Assembly (NCBI RefSeq): GCF_003008695.1
Contig: NZ_PXZT01000001.1
Location: 1-64,000 of the forward strand
Direction: 5' to 3'
Source of the DNA: Trichococcus alkaliphilus
GTDB taxonomy: Bacteria > Bacillota > Bacilli > Lactobacillales > Aerococcaceae
Length of the DNA stretch: 64,000 nucleotides
Shown here: positions 17,398 to 26,047 of the stretch, one piece after another
Layout of the letters: every line of letters starts with the position of its first letter
Numbering within the stretch: position 1 is the stretch's first letter
Made by a program: the position numbers and the translations under genes
Notes under the pieces: model-generated
The model's database searches: none
Told to the model about the DNA's origin: nothing
What the model saw: only the letters and a program-made list of their open reading frames with translations

Positions 17398-19401
17398 TTA
17401 AAAATCGTTGTTATTCTGGTTTTCTGCGTATAACACGGTCGTTGTATGGGCTCTGACCAGGATATTCTCCATCGCGGCAGCTTCGGCTTTTCGATCCAGG
17501 AAGACCTGGTTGTCTTCGACAAGGATGGCGTACTTCCCATTCTCCATTCGGAAGATCGTATCGCTTCGGTTCGCATTGAAAACGACGATGTACTTTTTCC
17601 CTTCGTTCTGCAAGGCAAAGGCAACGATATTGAAATTCTCGCTGAGCGTTGTGAAATGCGCATCAATTTCATCGAGGGTATGCATCCTGAACAGATATTC
17701 CCTTTTGCGCAGCGCGATCAGACCTTTCACGTAGGCCACTGATTTTTGGAACGTCGTAACCCGTTCCCATTCAAACTGATTGATTTCGTCAGAGGACTTG
17801 TAGCTGTTGGCTACCCCTTCCTTTGTGCGCAAAAATTCCTGGCCGCCATGGATGAAGGGAACACCCTGCGACAGCAAGAGTACGCTGGTTGCCAGCGTAT
17901 GCCTTTTTATGCGCACCTCTTCGCTGTCATTGGGATTCGAACGCAACAATTTATCATAGAGCGTCAAATTATCGTGCGCCTCTACATACTGGATGACTTG
18001 TTCCGGATCGACATAACTGCTGTGGCTGGAAAGATGCATGCCGCCCTTTATGTTCCGGATCAGCAGATCTTCCTGATAATTTTTGCCGCTGATGAAGCCC
18101 CTGTCCGTTTCGTCGCCAAAGTCGCTGCCTTTCAAAGCTACTCGGATCGAATCGTTGAAATGGGCGATTCTCGGCATCGCTTGCGCATTTTTCTGGGAAG
18201 CTTTCAATTCCTCGGGGAGCGGTGTACTCATTTCCCATCCCTCACCGATGAGGATGATGGAAGGATCGACTTTATCCAGCGCTTGCCGGATCGCGTTCAT
18301 CGTGACTGAGTCATGGATGCCCATCAGATCGAAGCGGAAACCATCGAGATGATATTCTTTTGCCCAATACTTGATGCTGTCGATGATGTATTTGCGCATC
18401 ATATGCCTTTCCGATGCTGTATCATTTCCGACGCCCGTGCCGTTAGCCAGCGACCCATCCGCAGTATAGCGGTAAAAGTAGCCCGGGACCGTCCTTTCCA
18501 AAGCCTGATCTTTCGGATCGTAGACATGGTTATAGACGACATCCATGATCACCCTCAAGCCGTTTTCATGCAGCGTCCGGATCATTTCCTTCAATTCGAA
18601 GATCCGGTTGAATGGGTCAAAGGGATCCGTTGAATAGGAACCTTCCGGCACGTTGTAATTCAGTGGATCGTAGCCCCAATTGTATTGTGGTTCCTTCAGA
18701 TTCGCCTCATCAACTGTGGCATAATCGAACATCGGTAAAATCTGGATATGGGTGATGCCCAAATCAATCAGGTAATCCAAACCCGTGCTTATCCCGCTGG
18801 GGTTTTTAGTGTTTTTTTCGGTCAGACCAAGGAACTTTCCTTTGTTCGTTATCCCGCTCGTTTCGGATATGGAAAAATCCCGGATGTGCAGTTCGTAGAT
18901 GATTGCCTCTTCCGGGAGACCGAAGGCAGGCAGCCGCTCCCCCCACCCGTCAGGATTCGTCCTGAGCAAGTCCGTAATGACCGATTTTGTGCCGTTTACC
19001 GTCGTTGCTCGGGCATAGGGATCAACAGTGATCGTTTCGCGGTTATTCAGGAACAGAATATTATAGACATAAATGGTACCGTGCTGATCACCGGGCAGGT
19101 AAGCTTCAAAAATCCCCTTGGGTTTCTGCACCATTGCTATTTTTTGGGAAGGCTTTTTGATGGACTCATCTGTGTACGTCCAAACTTCCACGGATTTTGC
19201 TGTCGGGGTCCAAACCCTCAATAGTGTGCCTTCATTTTCGTATAGCGCTCCCAGTTCGCCATCATAAGAAAAGTAGGTGTCGAAATCATTCGACCGGACG
19301 AACAGAAACATTTCCTTATCGATTGTTTCCTTATCCCTCTTATCGCTGAAGAGTTTTTCCAAATCATAGCTCTCCAACCAACTCTGGAAATCCTCCACCA
19401 T
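17398..19401 (-). CDS. pulA: type I pullulanase (alpha-1,6 debranching enzyme)
   Basis: A 667-residue GH13 enzyme that hydrolyses alpha-1,6 branches of pullulan, limit dextrin or glycogen. There is no signal peptide, so it is cytoplasmic and probably acts on imported maltodextrins or glycogen. A CBM48-type N-terminal domain (about 45-150) precedes the catalytic barrel with the type I signature YNWGYDP near residue 240. Catalytic residues sit in DGFRFDLMGI (Asp, near 355), LIGEGWEM (Glu, near 384) and EAHDN (Asp, near 475). A small beta domain closes the protein. GGAGGTGAT matches the anti-Shine-Dalgarno 9 bases before the ATG. Single gene. Confidence 0.93.
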   Translation of the reverse strand: MVEDFQSWLESYDLEKLFSDKRDKETIDKEMFLFVRSNDFDTYFSYDGELGALYENEGTLLRVWTPTAKSVEVWTYTDESIKKPSQKIAMVQKPKGIFEAYLPGDQHGTIYVYNILFLNNRETITVDPYARATTVNGTKSVITDLLRTNPDGWGERLPAFGLPEEAIIYELHIRDFSISETSGITNKGKFLGLTEKNTKNPSGISTGLDYLIDLGITHIQILPMFDYATVDEANLKEPQYNWGYDPLNYNVPEGSYSTDPFDPFNRIFELKEMIRTLHENGLRVIMDVVYNHVYDPKDQALERTVPGYFYRYTADGSLANGTGVGNDTASERHMMRKYIIDSIKYWAKEYHLDGFRFDLMGIHDSVTMNAIRQALDKVDPSIILIGEGWEMSTPLPEELKASQKNAQAMPRIAHFNDSIRVALKGSDFGDETDRGFISGKNYQEDLLIRNIKGGMHLSSHSSYVDPEQVIQYVEAHDNLTLYDKLLRSNPNDSEEVRIKRHTLATSVLLLSQGVPFIHGGQEFLRTKEGVANSYKSSDEINQFEWERVTTFQKSVAYVKGLIALRKREYLFRMHTLDEIDAHFTTLSENFNIVAFALQNEGKKYIVVFNANRSDTIFRMENGKYAILVEDNQVFLDRKAEAAAMENILVRAHTTTVLYAENQNNNDF

Positions 19402-19471
19402 CTCCCATCACCTCCCTCCTATAGTATACCAACCCTGGATGAGTTCCGGTTACTTAAAAGGCATGCCAAAA

Positions 19472-19505
19472 AGCGTAACCGGCAGAAATAATTGCCGATT
19501 ACGCT
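19472..19505 (-). terminator. terminator of corA
   Basis: Arms 19472-19484 and 19493-19505 pair fully in minus-strand RNA (one G-U), loop 8, then a T run. It starts 37 bases after the corA stop. Confidence 0.85.
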
Positions 19506-19542
19506 CCATTGTGATGTCAACTGCCTATATTCAGATTCCATG

Positions 19543-20496
19543 TCAGAAGTAATCTTTCTTCTTCAACCAATAGACCGTTAAGAAGCAAATAAAAATTGTG
19601 ATCAGACTGGTGATGCCGAACGCCCACGGATGATTCTCAAAAGGCAGATCGACATTCATGCCCCAAAACCCTGCCATGATGGTCGGGATTGTCAGGACGA
19701 TGGTGATAGAAGTCAAAACTTTCATGATGTTGTTCAAGTTGTTCGCGATGACACTCGAAAACACTTCACTCAGCTGATCGATCATCTTGCTTGATTCAGT
19801 TACCATCACTTCTGCTTGGTTTGAGATATCGATGATATCATGCAGCAACTCCTGGCTTTGCACATCATCTCCTAACACCGAGTCCTGAATGGACTCCGTT
19901 ATCAAAGGATGATTTTTATTGATGGATGTCTCAAAGTAAACCAAGCTCTTGTGAAGGGCAATCAACTTGTAAAAATATTCATTATGGGTTGCACTGGTAA
20001 TTTGTATCTGCAGGTCCTCGATGATGCTATCGATTTCCCTCAGGTGATGAACAAAACTCTTCGTTAATTCCCATAATATATACAAAATGATGTGATGTTG
20101 TGTTGTCGCTGGTTCATTTTTGAATGATTCATTCTTCATGATGCGTGTCAAAAAGGAAGGCGTTTCTTTGCAGACGGTGATCAAAGTACCATTGATCGTT
20201 ATGATCGATAATGGATACGTATGATATTCCGTATATTTTTCCTGAACCGACCGCATTTGAGGGAAAAGAACAATCAGAAGATTGACGTTGTCCCCTGCAC
20301 CACTTTTGACTTTCTCTTGTCTCGGGATCTCATACTCATCCAACGAGTCCATGATGTAGTCCTTTGGGATGCCGAAAATAGTAATTAAATCCTCAACATC
20401 ATTGGCGCTCGGATTCTCGACATGAATCCAATCAGCTGCTTTCCAATTCTTTGTCTGAGTGTAAACCCCTTTATCCGACAAGTCGAATGCTCTCAT
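19543..20496 (-). CDS. corA: CorA-family divalent cation (magnesium) transporter
   Basis: A 317-residue CorA-type channel. A large cytoplasmic N-terminal domain with long helices (about 1-250) leads to two C-terminal membrane helices. The first ends in the signature Gly-Met-Asn in WGMNVDLP (near residue 277), which forms the selectivity filter. The usual Tyr before GMN is Trp here, common in Firmicute members. The end WLKKKDYF is the basic cytoplasmic tail. RBS GAGGTGGAG. Cobalt or nickel transport cannot be excluded. Confidence 0.88.
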   Translation of the reverse strand: MRAFDLSDKGVYTQTKNWKAADWIHVENPSANDVEDLITIFGIPKDYIMDSLDEYEIPRQEKVKSGAGDNVNLLIVLFPQMRSVQEKYTEYHTYPLSIITINGTLITVCKETPSFLTRIMKNESFKNEPATTQHHIILYILWELTKSFVHHLREIDSIIEDLQIQITSATHNEYFYKLIALHKSLVYFETSINKNHPLITESIQDSVLGDDVQSQELLHDIIDISNQAEVMVTESSKMIDQLSEVFSSVIANNLNNIMKVLTSITIVLTIPTIMAGFWGMNVDLPFENHPWAFGITSLITIFICFLTVYWLKKKDYF

Positions 20497-20644
20497 TGAA
20501 CTCCACCTCTAACCTGTTGTATTATTCTGAATGTGCGTGCCTACAAGATAAGCATAACTTATTTTTGCCAAAAGGAAAGCGATAAGCCTCTCGCAAAGGT
20601 TGCACCCTTTCTGGTCACTAAACCACTAGAGAGAAAGCTGCCAA

Positions 20645-21469
20645 TTACACGTCAACCATGATTTCTTCCATAGTATAGGCCATTTCGATGTAAGGGTCCT
20701 CCGTATACCAATGCCGCGCACTGCCGAGGCAGGCGCAATAGAAAGTTGTATCATTCTCCTGCAGTATTTTACGGAAGTGGACATGGCCCATGATGCTGTG
20801 CGTAATCGGGTAGCGGTCATACAATTGCATATAGCTTTTGCTGCCGAGGAAAGCATTGTAGTAGTCGTATACCTTATGCGGTAGCGGGATGACGAATTGC
20901 GGATGCGTCACCACGTGGGTCATCATGATTATTTTCCGATCGCTGACGGCTCTCAGGTCGCTTTCCAGTTCCTCCTGCATAGCAGCTGCAACCGAGCGAT
21001 CATCGTTCTGCCAATGCACATACTGGCGGTCATTCCACCCGCCGACTTTCAGCTTTTTCCTGGAAAACTCTTCTATTGTATAGCGGTCACTGGCGAAGCC
21101 ATAATCATACCAGCCCGGATTCCCCACCACTGCCCATTTATCACCGATCAGAAACGGATTTCCGACAGGATTTTCATCCCGCTCCTTGAACAGCCGATAA
21201 ATGCGGTCCGTATCCTCTTCGTGATTGCGGATGGACCAGAAATCATGGTTTCCGGGCACGAATTGGATTTTCGAAACGTTATGGTCACGCATGCGATCCA
21301 AGAAAGTAAAGGTATCGTGGTAATCGGAAGAGACATCCCCCGCCAACAAAAGCAAGTCGATTTCTTGATTATACAGCAGCTCCGCCAAGAGATGGTCATA
21401 CGATTGTCCTGGCGCCAGCCTTTTTGCGTTCGAGTCGATATGCAGGTCCGACAATACCCCAATTTTCAC
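20645..21469 (-). CDS. metallophosphoesterase family protein
   Basis: A 274-residue calcineurin-like phosphoesterase. All metal-binding motifs are present: SDLHID near the N-terminus (DxH), LAGDVSSD (GD), FVPGNHDFW (GNHD), MMTHVVTHPQF (second His) and MGHVHF (GHxH). It has no signal or membrane segment. The start is GTG. The substrate (nucleotide, phosphoprotein or phosphodiester) cannot be told from sequence. It lies just downstream of ppaC on the same strand with a 95-base gap and no terminator between, so co-transcription is possible. Confidence 0.8.
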   Translation of the reverse strand: MKIGVLSDLHIDSNAKRLAPGQSYDHLLAELLYNQEIDLLLLAGDVSSDYHDTFTFLDRMRDHNVSKIQFVPGNHDFWSIRNHEEDTDRIYRLFKERDENPVGNPFLIGDKWAVVGNPGWYDYGFASDRYTIEEFSRKKLKVGGWNDRQYVHWQNDDRSVAAAMQEELESDLRAVSDRKIIMMTHVVTHPQFVIPLPHKVYDYYNAFLGSKSYMQLYDRYPITHSIMGHVHFRKILQENDTTFYCACLGSARHWYTEDPYIEMAYTMEEIMVDV

Positions 21470-21564
21470 GTCCTCAACCCCTTTCCCTACTTTGCTTACG
21501 GTGTGAAAAAAAGCGAAGATGCATATCAGATTAACTGAGTTGCAGCTCCGCCCTTTCGCAGTGA

Positions 21565-22494
21565 TTATTTCGAGAATGCTTCCGTCAATGGCGGCACTAC
21601 TTGTTTTTTGCGTGAAACAACGCCCGGCAGCAAGGCCACATTTTCGGTCAATGAGACGCCGAACGCGGCCTCTACAGTGTCCAAATGCGAGCCGACAGCC
21701 AACAGAGCCGAGTCGCTATCGATGATGTTGGTGATCACCAACAGGAAGACATCATAGCCTTGCGCACCGTTTTCAGTTTCCATAGCGGCAACAAGTTCAA
21801 CTTGTCTATTCAGAACATCTTGAACGTCGACGGTATTGACTTGTGCGATGCGGACGTTTTTATCGCCCATCGGGAATGATTTAGCGTCCAAAGTCAACAA
21901 TTCCGCGATCGACTTATCGTCCAGATTCGTTCCGGCCTTCAGCATTGCAAGGCCATATTCATTTAAGGCTACACCGGCGATTTCCGTCAAAGCTGCTGCC
22001 GCTGCTTCATCTTCCGGTGTGCAAGTCGGTGATTTGAACAACAACGTGTCGGAAATGATGGCAGAAAGCATCAGGCCGGCGATGTCGGCAGGAATCGCGA
22101 TATTCTTTTCTTTGTACATTTTGTAAAGGATCGTGTTTGTGCAACCGACTGGCTCTGCACGGTAATACAACGGGTTAGCCGTTTCGAAGTTTGCGATGCG
22201 GTGGTGATCCACGACGGCATATACTTCCACATCTTTGATGTCGCTGACGCTTTGTTGCGCTTCGTTATGGTCGACCAAAGCAACCGTATCCGTTTCGTTT
22301 GCCGCAGTCGCGATGACGCGCGGAGCCTCCGTCTTGAATTGATTCAGAGCATAGGCTGTTTCCTCACTCGGCAAGCCAAGTGCCACAGCTTCTGCTTCGA
22401 TTCCGGTTTGATTCAGATAGTAGGCGTATGCGATAGCGGATGTGATCGCATCCGTATCCGGATTTTGGTGCCCAAAAACTAACAGTTTTTTCAT
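21565..22494 (-). CDS. ppaC: manganese-dependent inorganic pyrophosphatase (family II)
   Basis: A 309-residue DHH-family enzyme that hydrolyses pyrophosphate to keep biosynthetic reactions going. Motifs: [10 protein letters not shown] at 8-17, VDHNE near 75, VDHHRI near 97, and the C-terminal DHHA2 domain ending in [10 protein letters not shown], with the phosphate-binding Arg-Lys-Lys. Length is typical. An RBS-like GGAAGAGAG precedes the ATG. Confidence 0.95.
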   Translation of the reverse strand: MKKLLVFGHQNPDTDAITSAIAYAYYLNQTGIEAEAVALGLPSEETAYALNQFKTEAPRVIATAANETDTVALVDHNEAQQSVSDIKDVEVYAVVDHHRIANFETANPLYYRAEPVGCTNTILYKMYKEKNIAIPADIAGLMLSAIISDTLLFKSPTCTPEDEAAAAALTEIAGVALNEYGLAMLKAGTNLDDKSIAELLTLDAKSFPMGDKNVRIAQVNTVDVQDVLNRQVELVAAMETENGAQGYDVFLLVITNIIDSDSALLAVGSHLDTVEAAFGVSLTENVALLPGVVSRKKQVVPPLTEAFSK

Positions 22495-22538
22495 TCAATT
22501 CACTCTCTCTTCCATTGTCTAAATTTATCATAATAAAA

Positions 22539-22577
22539 AAGGAAGAAAAGAGCAATGGCAATTCTCTTTTCTTCCTT
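22539..22577 (-). terminator. terminator of pflA
   Basis: A perfect 14-bp stem (22539-22552 with 22564-22577) followed on the minus strand by TTTTATTATG. It lies 17 bases past the pflA stop. Confidence 0.85.
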
Positions 22578-22593
22578 GAAAAATAGTATTATT

Positions 22594-23355
22594 TTATAGA
22601 TCCAAATAACCTTTGTAGTCTTCCGTATGCAGCAGCTTTCTGGCATTTTCGACGCGCTCGGCGGTAGGCGGATCGATTCCGTCCAATTGATAAGGGATTC
22701 CCAATGTTTCCCACTTGTAGACGCCCATTTTATGGTAAGGCAGAATCTCCACTTTGACTATGTTTTTCAATGTTTTCAGGAAAGCATCCAGACGGATCAA
22801 GAAATCATCATAGTCTGTCCGCTCTGGGATCAGCACATGGCGGACCCAAATCGGGTGATTGATTTCCGACAAATATTTCGCCAATTCGATGATGCTTTCG
22901 TTGGGCCACATTGTCAATTCTTTGTGCTTTCCGCTGTCGATGTGTTTGATGTCCAGCAGGATCAGGTCTGTCACAGCCAACAGTTTGTTGAATTGGCTGA
23001 AGAATGGTTCATCATAAGTGAACGGCAAGCCGCAGGTGTCCAAAGTCGTATGCACGCCCTGGGCTTTGGCTTTCGTGAACAATTCGATCAGAAAGTCGAT
23101 CTGCAGCAATGGTTCGCCACCGCTGACGGTGATGCCGCCTTTTTGCCCCCAGAAAGGCTTGTATTGCAAGGCCATGTTCAGCAATTCATCGCTTGTCATC
23201 TCATTGCCGCCGCCGATGTTCCAAGTGTCCGGGTTATGGCAAAATTGGCAACGCATGCGGCAGCCTTGCATAAATATAATAAAACGGATTCCGGGCCCAT
23301 CAACGGAACCGAAACTCTCTGTTGAATGCACAAATCCTTTTAAGGGTTCAGTCAT
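22594..23355 (-). CDS. pflA: pyruvate formate-lyase activating enzyme
   Basis: A 253-residue radical SAM enzyme that installs the glycyl radical on PflB under anaerobic conditions. The 4Fe-4S cluster cysteines are C32, C36 and C39 (CRMRCQFC). SAM-binding features follow (GGITVSGGEPLLQ). GAGGAG RBS. It lies downstream of pflB, separated by two hairpins, so some of its expression comes from read-through or its own promoter. Confidence 0.96.
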   Translation of the reverse strand: MTEPLKGFVHSTESFGSVDGPGIRFIIFMQGCRMRCQFCHNPDTWNIGGGNEMTSDELLNMALQYKPFWGQKGGITVSGGEPLLQIDFLIELFTKAKAQGVHTTLDTCGLPFTYDEPFFSQFNKLLAVTDLILLDIKHIDSGKHKELTMWPNESIIELAKYLSEINHPIWVRHVLIPERTDYDDFLIRLDAFLKTLKNIVKVEILPYHKMGVYKWETLGIPYQLDGIDPPTAERVENARKLLHTEDYKGYLDL

Positions 23356-23417
23356 TTCAAAAAACTCCTCTGTCGTTTATTTCTTAACTTCATTGTATAT
23401 CTCGTAAGGAATATTTC

Positions 23418-23484
23418 CTATCAAAAAGAGCGAATTTTCGCTCCCTTTGATAGAAAACGGATGAATCAAATGATCCATCCGTTT
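23418..23484 (-). terminator. two tandem hairpins between pflB and pflA
   Basis: The first hairpin met by RNA polymerase pairs 23455-23463 with 23476-23484 plus an inner ATC/GAT, and is followed by TTTT. The second pairs 23418-23425 and 23428-23434 with 23437-23443 and 23446-23453, with a 2x2 internal loop. Together they would set a lower level of pflA relative to pflB. Confidence 0.7.
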
Positions 23485-23518
23485 AAATTTATACGATTAA
23501 TATGCAAGTTGAAGCAGA

Positions 23519-25747
23519 TTACATCATTTCGTGCATTGTACGGTTGATGACGTCCATTTGTTGTTCGCGAGTCAACTTGATGAAGTTAACAGCGTATCCG
23601 GAAACACGGATCGTCAATTGTGGGTAGTTTTCTGGGTGATCCATAGCGTCAAGCAATGTTTCACGGTTGAATACGTTGACGTTCAAGTGGTGGCCGCCTT
23701 TAGCGATGTAGCCGTCCATCATGGCAGTCAAGTTTTCTTTTTGAACTTCTTCTTCACGTCCCAAAGCTTTAGGGATGATTGAGAATGTATTTGAGATACC
23801 ATCCAATGAATATTTGTAAGGAATCTTAGCTACTGAAGACAAACTTGCCAAAGCGCCGTGTGTATCTCTTCCGTGCATTGGGTTAGCACCAGGTGCGAAT
23901 GGTTCGCCGGCTTTACGTCCGTCTGGCGTGCTACCAGTTTTCTTACCGTAAACCACGTTAGAAGTGATTGTCAGGACAGAAGTTGTAGGGATAGAGTTGC
24001 GGTATGTTTGGTGTTTCTTAACTTTGCCCATGTATTGTTTCAACAAGTCGATACCGATTTGGTCAGCACGATCATCATTGTTACCATATTTAGGGAAGTC
24101 GCCTTCGATTTCGAAGTCAATTGCAATGCCGTTTTCGTCACGGATCGGTTTAACTTTTGCATATTTGATAGCAGAAAGTGAGTCGATTGTAACTGAGAAT
24201 CCAGCCACACCAGTTGCCAATGTGCGGACAACGTGTGTATCATGCAAAGCCATTTCCAATGACTCGTATGAATATTTGTCATGCATGTAGTGGATAACGT
24301 TCAATGTATTCACATACAAAGCTACGATCCAGTCCATCATTACATCGAATTTTTCAGCAACTTCAGCGTAATCAAGGTATTCTGAAGTGATTGGTTGCAA
24401 TTTAGGTCCGACTTGTTTTTTCTTCGTTTCGTCAATCCCGCCGTTGATTGCGTAAAGCAATGTTTTAGCCAAGTTAGCACGCGCTCCGAAGAATTGCATT
24501 TGTTTCCCGATTCTCATCGCGGATACGCAGCAAGCGATACCGTAGTCGTCGCCCCATTCAAGGCTCATGATGTCATCATTTTCGTATTGGATAGCGCTTG
24601 TTTCGATAGACATTTTAGAACAGTATTTTTTGAATCCGTCAGGCAATCTAGTTGACCAAAGAACTGTCAAGTTAGGTTCTGGAGCTGCTCCTAAGTTAGT
24701 CAATGTGTTCAAGAAACGGAAGCTTGATTTTGTGACCATTGAGCGGCCATCATGTGCCATACCAGCGATTGATTCAGTAACCCATTGTGGATCTCCTGAG
24801 TACAATTCTTGGTATTCTGGCGTACGTGCAAATTTGATCATACGCAATTTCATTACGAAGTGGTCAACGATTTCTTGTGCTGTTTCTTCAGTCAATGTTC
24901 CGTTTTCAAGATCGCGTTGGATATAGATATCCAAGAAAGTTGAAGTACGGCCTAATGACATTGCTGCACCATTTTGTTGTTTAACAGCAGCCAAGTAGCC
25001 GAAGTATAACCATTGGAAAGCTTCTTGAGCGTTTGTTGCTGGTTTGGAAATATCGAAACCGTAGATGTTTCCTAATTCTTTCAATTCTTTCAAAGCGCGG
25101 TATTGTTCGCTGAATTCTTCTCTCAAACGGATGATTTCTTCAGTCATCGTGCCGTCGCCGATTTTAGCGAATTCATTTAATTTGTCTTGCATCAGGAAGT
25201 CCACACCGTATAAAGCTACACGACGGTAATCGCCGATGATGCGGCCGCGGCCGTATGCATCCGGTAAGCCAGTGATGACGCCGGTTGTTCTTGCTGCACG
25301 CATTTCTGGAGTGTAAGCGTCAAATACGCCTTGGTTATGTGTTTTTCTGTATTGGCGGAAAATCATTGAAACTTCTGGGTCTACTTTGTAGCCAGCTTCT
25401 TCACAAGCCTGTTCGCTCATGCGGATACCGCCAAACGGCATCAAGCTGCGTTTAAGTGGTTTTTCAGTTTGGAAACCGACGATTTGCTCTTTTTCTTTGT
25501 TCAGGTAGCCTGCTGAATGAGATGTAATGGAAGATACAACTTTTGTATCCATGTCCAATACGCCGCCAGCTTCTCTTTCTTGCTTAGTAAGATCCATAAC
25601 TTGATCCCATAATTGAGTAGTAGTTTCAGTAGGACCAGCCAAAAAGCTTTCGTCGCCTGTGTATTCAGAGAAGTTGTTGATGATGAAGTCTCTTACGTCG
25701 ACTTCTTCTTTCCAAGTTTTGCCTTTAAACCCTTGCCATTGTTCCAT
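23519..25747 (-). CDS. pflB: formate C-acetyltransferase (pyruvate formate-lyase)
   Basis: A 742-residue glycyl radical enzyme converting pyruvate and CoA to acetyl-CoA and formate in anaerobic mixed-acid fermentation. The catalytic pair is C406-C407 (ACCVSAMRI) and the radical Gly is G717 in RVSGYAVNF. Length is normal for the housekeeping enzyme. AGGAGG Shine-Dalgarno, extended -10 promoter and regular codons indicate strong expression. Confidence 0.97.
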   Translation of the reverse strand: MEQWQGFKGKTWKEEVDVRDFIINNFSEYTGDESFLAGPTETTTQLWDQVMDLTKQEREAGGVLDMDTKVVSSITSHSAGYLNKEKEQIVGFQTEKPLKRSLMPFGGIRMSEQACEEAGYKVDPEVSMIFRQYRKTHNQGVFDAYTPEMRAARTTGVITGLPDAYGRGRIIGDYRRVALYGVDFLMQDKLNEFAKIGDGTMTEEIIRLREEFSEQYRALKELKELGNIYGFDISKPATNAQEAFQWLYFGYLAAVKQQNGAAMSLGRTSTFLDIYIQRDLENGTLTEETAQEIVDHFVMKLRMIKFARTPEYQELYSGDPQWVTESIAGMAHDGRSMVTKSSFRFLNTLTNLGAAPEPNLTVLWSTRLPDGFKKYCSKMSIETSAIQYENDDIMSLEWGDDYGIACCVSAMRIGKQMQFFGARANLAKTLLYAINGGIDETKKKQVGPKLQPITSEYLDYAEVAEKFDVMMDWIVALYVNTLNVIHYMHDKYSYESLEMALHDTHVVRTLATGVAGFSVTIDSLSAIKYAKVKPIRDENGIAIDFEIEGDFPKYGNNDDRADQIGIDLLKQYMGKVKKHQTYRNSIPTTSVLTITSNVVYGKKTGSTPDGRKAGEPFAPGANPMHGRDTHGALASLSSVAKIPYKYSLDGISNTFSIIPKALGREEEVQKENLTAMMDGYIAKGGHHLNVNVFNRETLLDAMDHPENYPQLTIRVSGYAVNFIKLTREQQMDVINRTMHEMM

Positions 25748-25809
25748 TATATATTCCTCCTATAAAGTGCTTTCACATTGTGATATGTGTAACAGGTTTC
25801 TACATGAAT

Positions 25810-25837
25810 ATTATAACACGTACAGTTGAAAGTGCAA
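25810..25837 (-). promoter_or_regulatory. promoter of pflB
   Basis: On the minus strand a TGTTATAAT extended -10 (hexamer 25810-25815) is preceded after 16 bases by TTGCAC (25832-25837). The leader is about 60 bases. A stretch AAAGCACTTT between promoter and RBS (around 25773) is a poor catabolite-site match (three mismatches). Confidence 0.65.
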
Positions 25838-25885
25838 CAACTATCAATCTTTTTTTTGAACTTTTTGTCACTTTTTCGTAAATAT

Positions 25886-25917
25886 TTTATAAACGTTGCT
25901 GCATCAACGTTTATAAA
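25886..25917. promoter_or_regulatory. perfect palindrome upstream of pflB, possible operator
   Basis: A perfect 13-bp inverted repeat, TTTATAAACGTTG (25886-25898) and its complement (25905-25917), with a 6-base spacer. It lies about 50 bases upstream of the pflB -35 and is separate from the parC terminator. No T run follows on either strand, so a terminator is unlikely; a repressor or activator site for pflB is plausible. I cannot assign the regulator. Apart from this, the promoter and the parC terminator, the 25748-26047 gap holds nothing I recognise. Confidence 0.5.
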
Positions 25918-25993
25918 TATAAAAAAATGCCTCTGGCTTCCGATTAGTTAGTGAAACCTTTATTTTGACGAAAAATCTGTTTCATAAAAAAAT

Positions 25994-26019
25994 GGAAACT
26001 GTATTATTACACAGTTTCC
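25994..26019 (-). terminator. terminator of parC
   Basis: A 9-bp stem (25994-26002 with 26011-26019) flanked by A and T runs, giving a T tract on the minus strand. It begins 28 bases after the parC stop. Confidence 0.8.
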
Positions 26020-26047
26020 GTTTTTGCTTTTTGTTTATAACAGTTAA

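Noticed and set aside
25768-25785. Catabolite-response element in the pflB leader
   Set aside because: Three mismatches including a central base; AAAGCACTTT symmetry could be coincidental.
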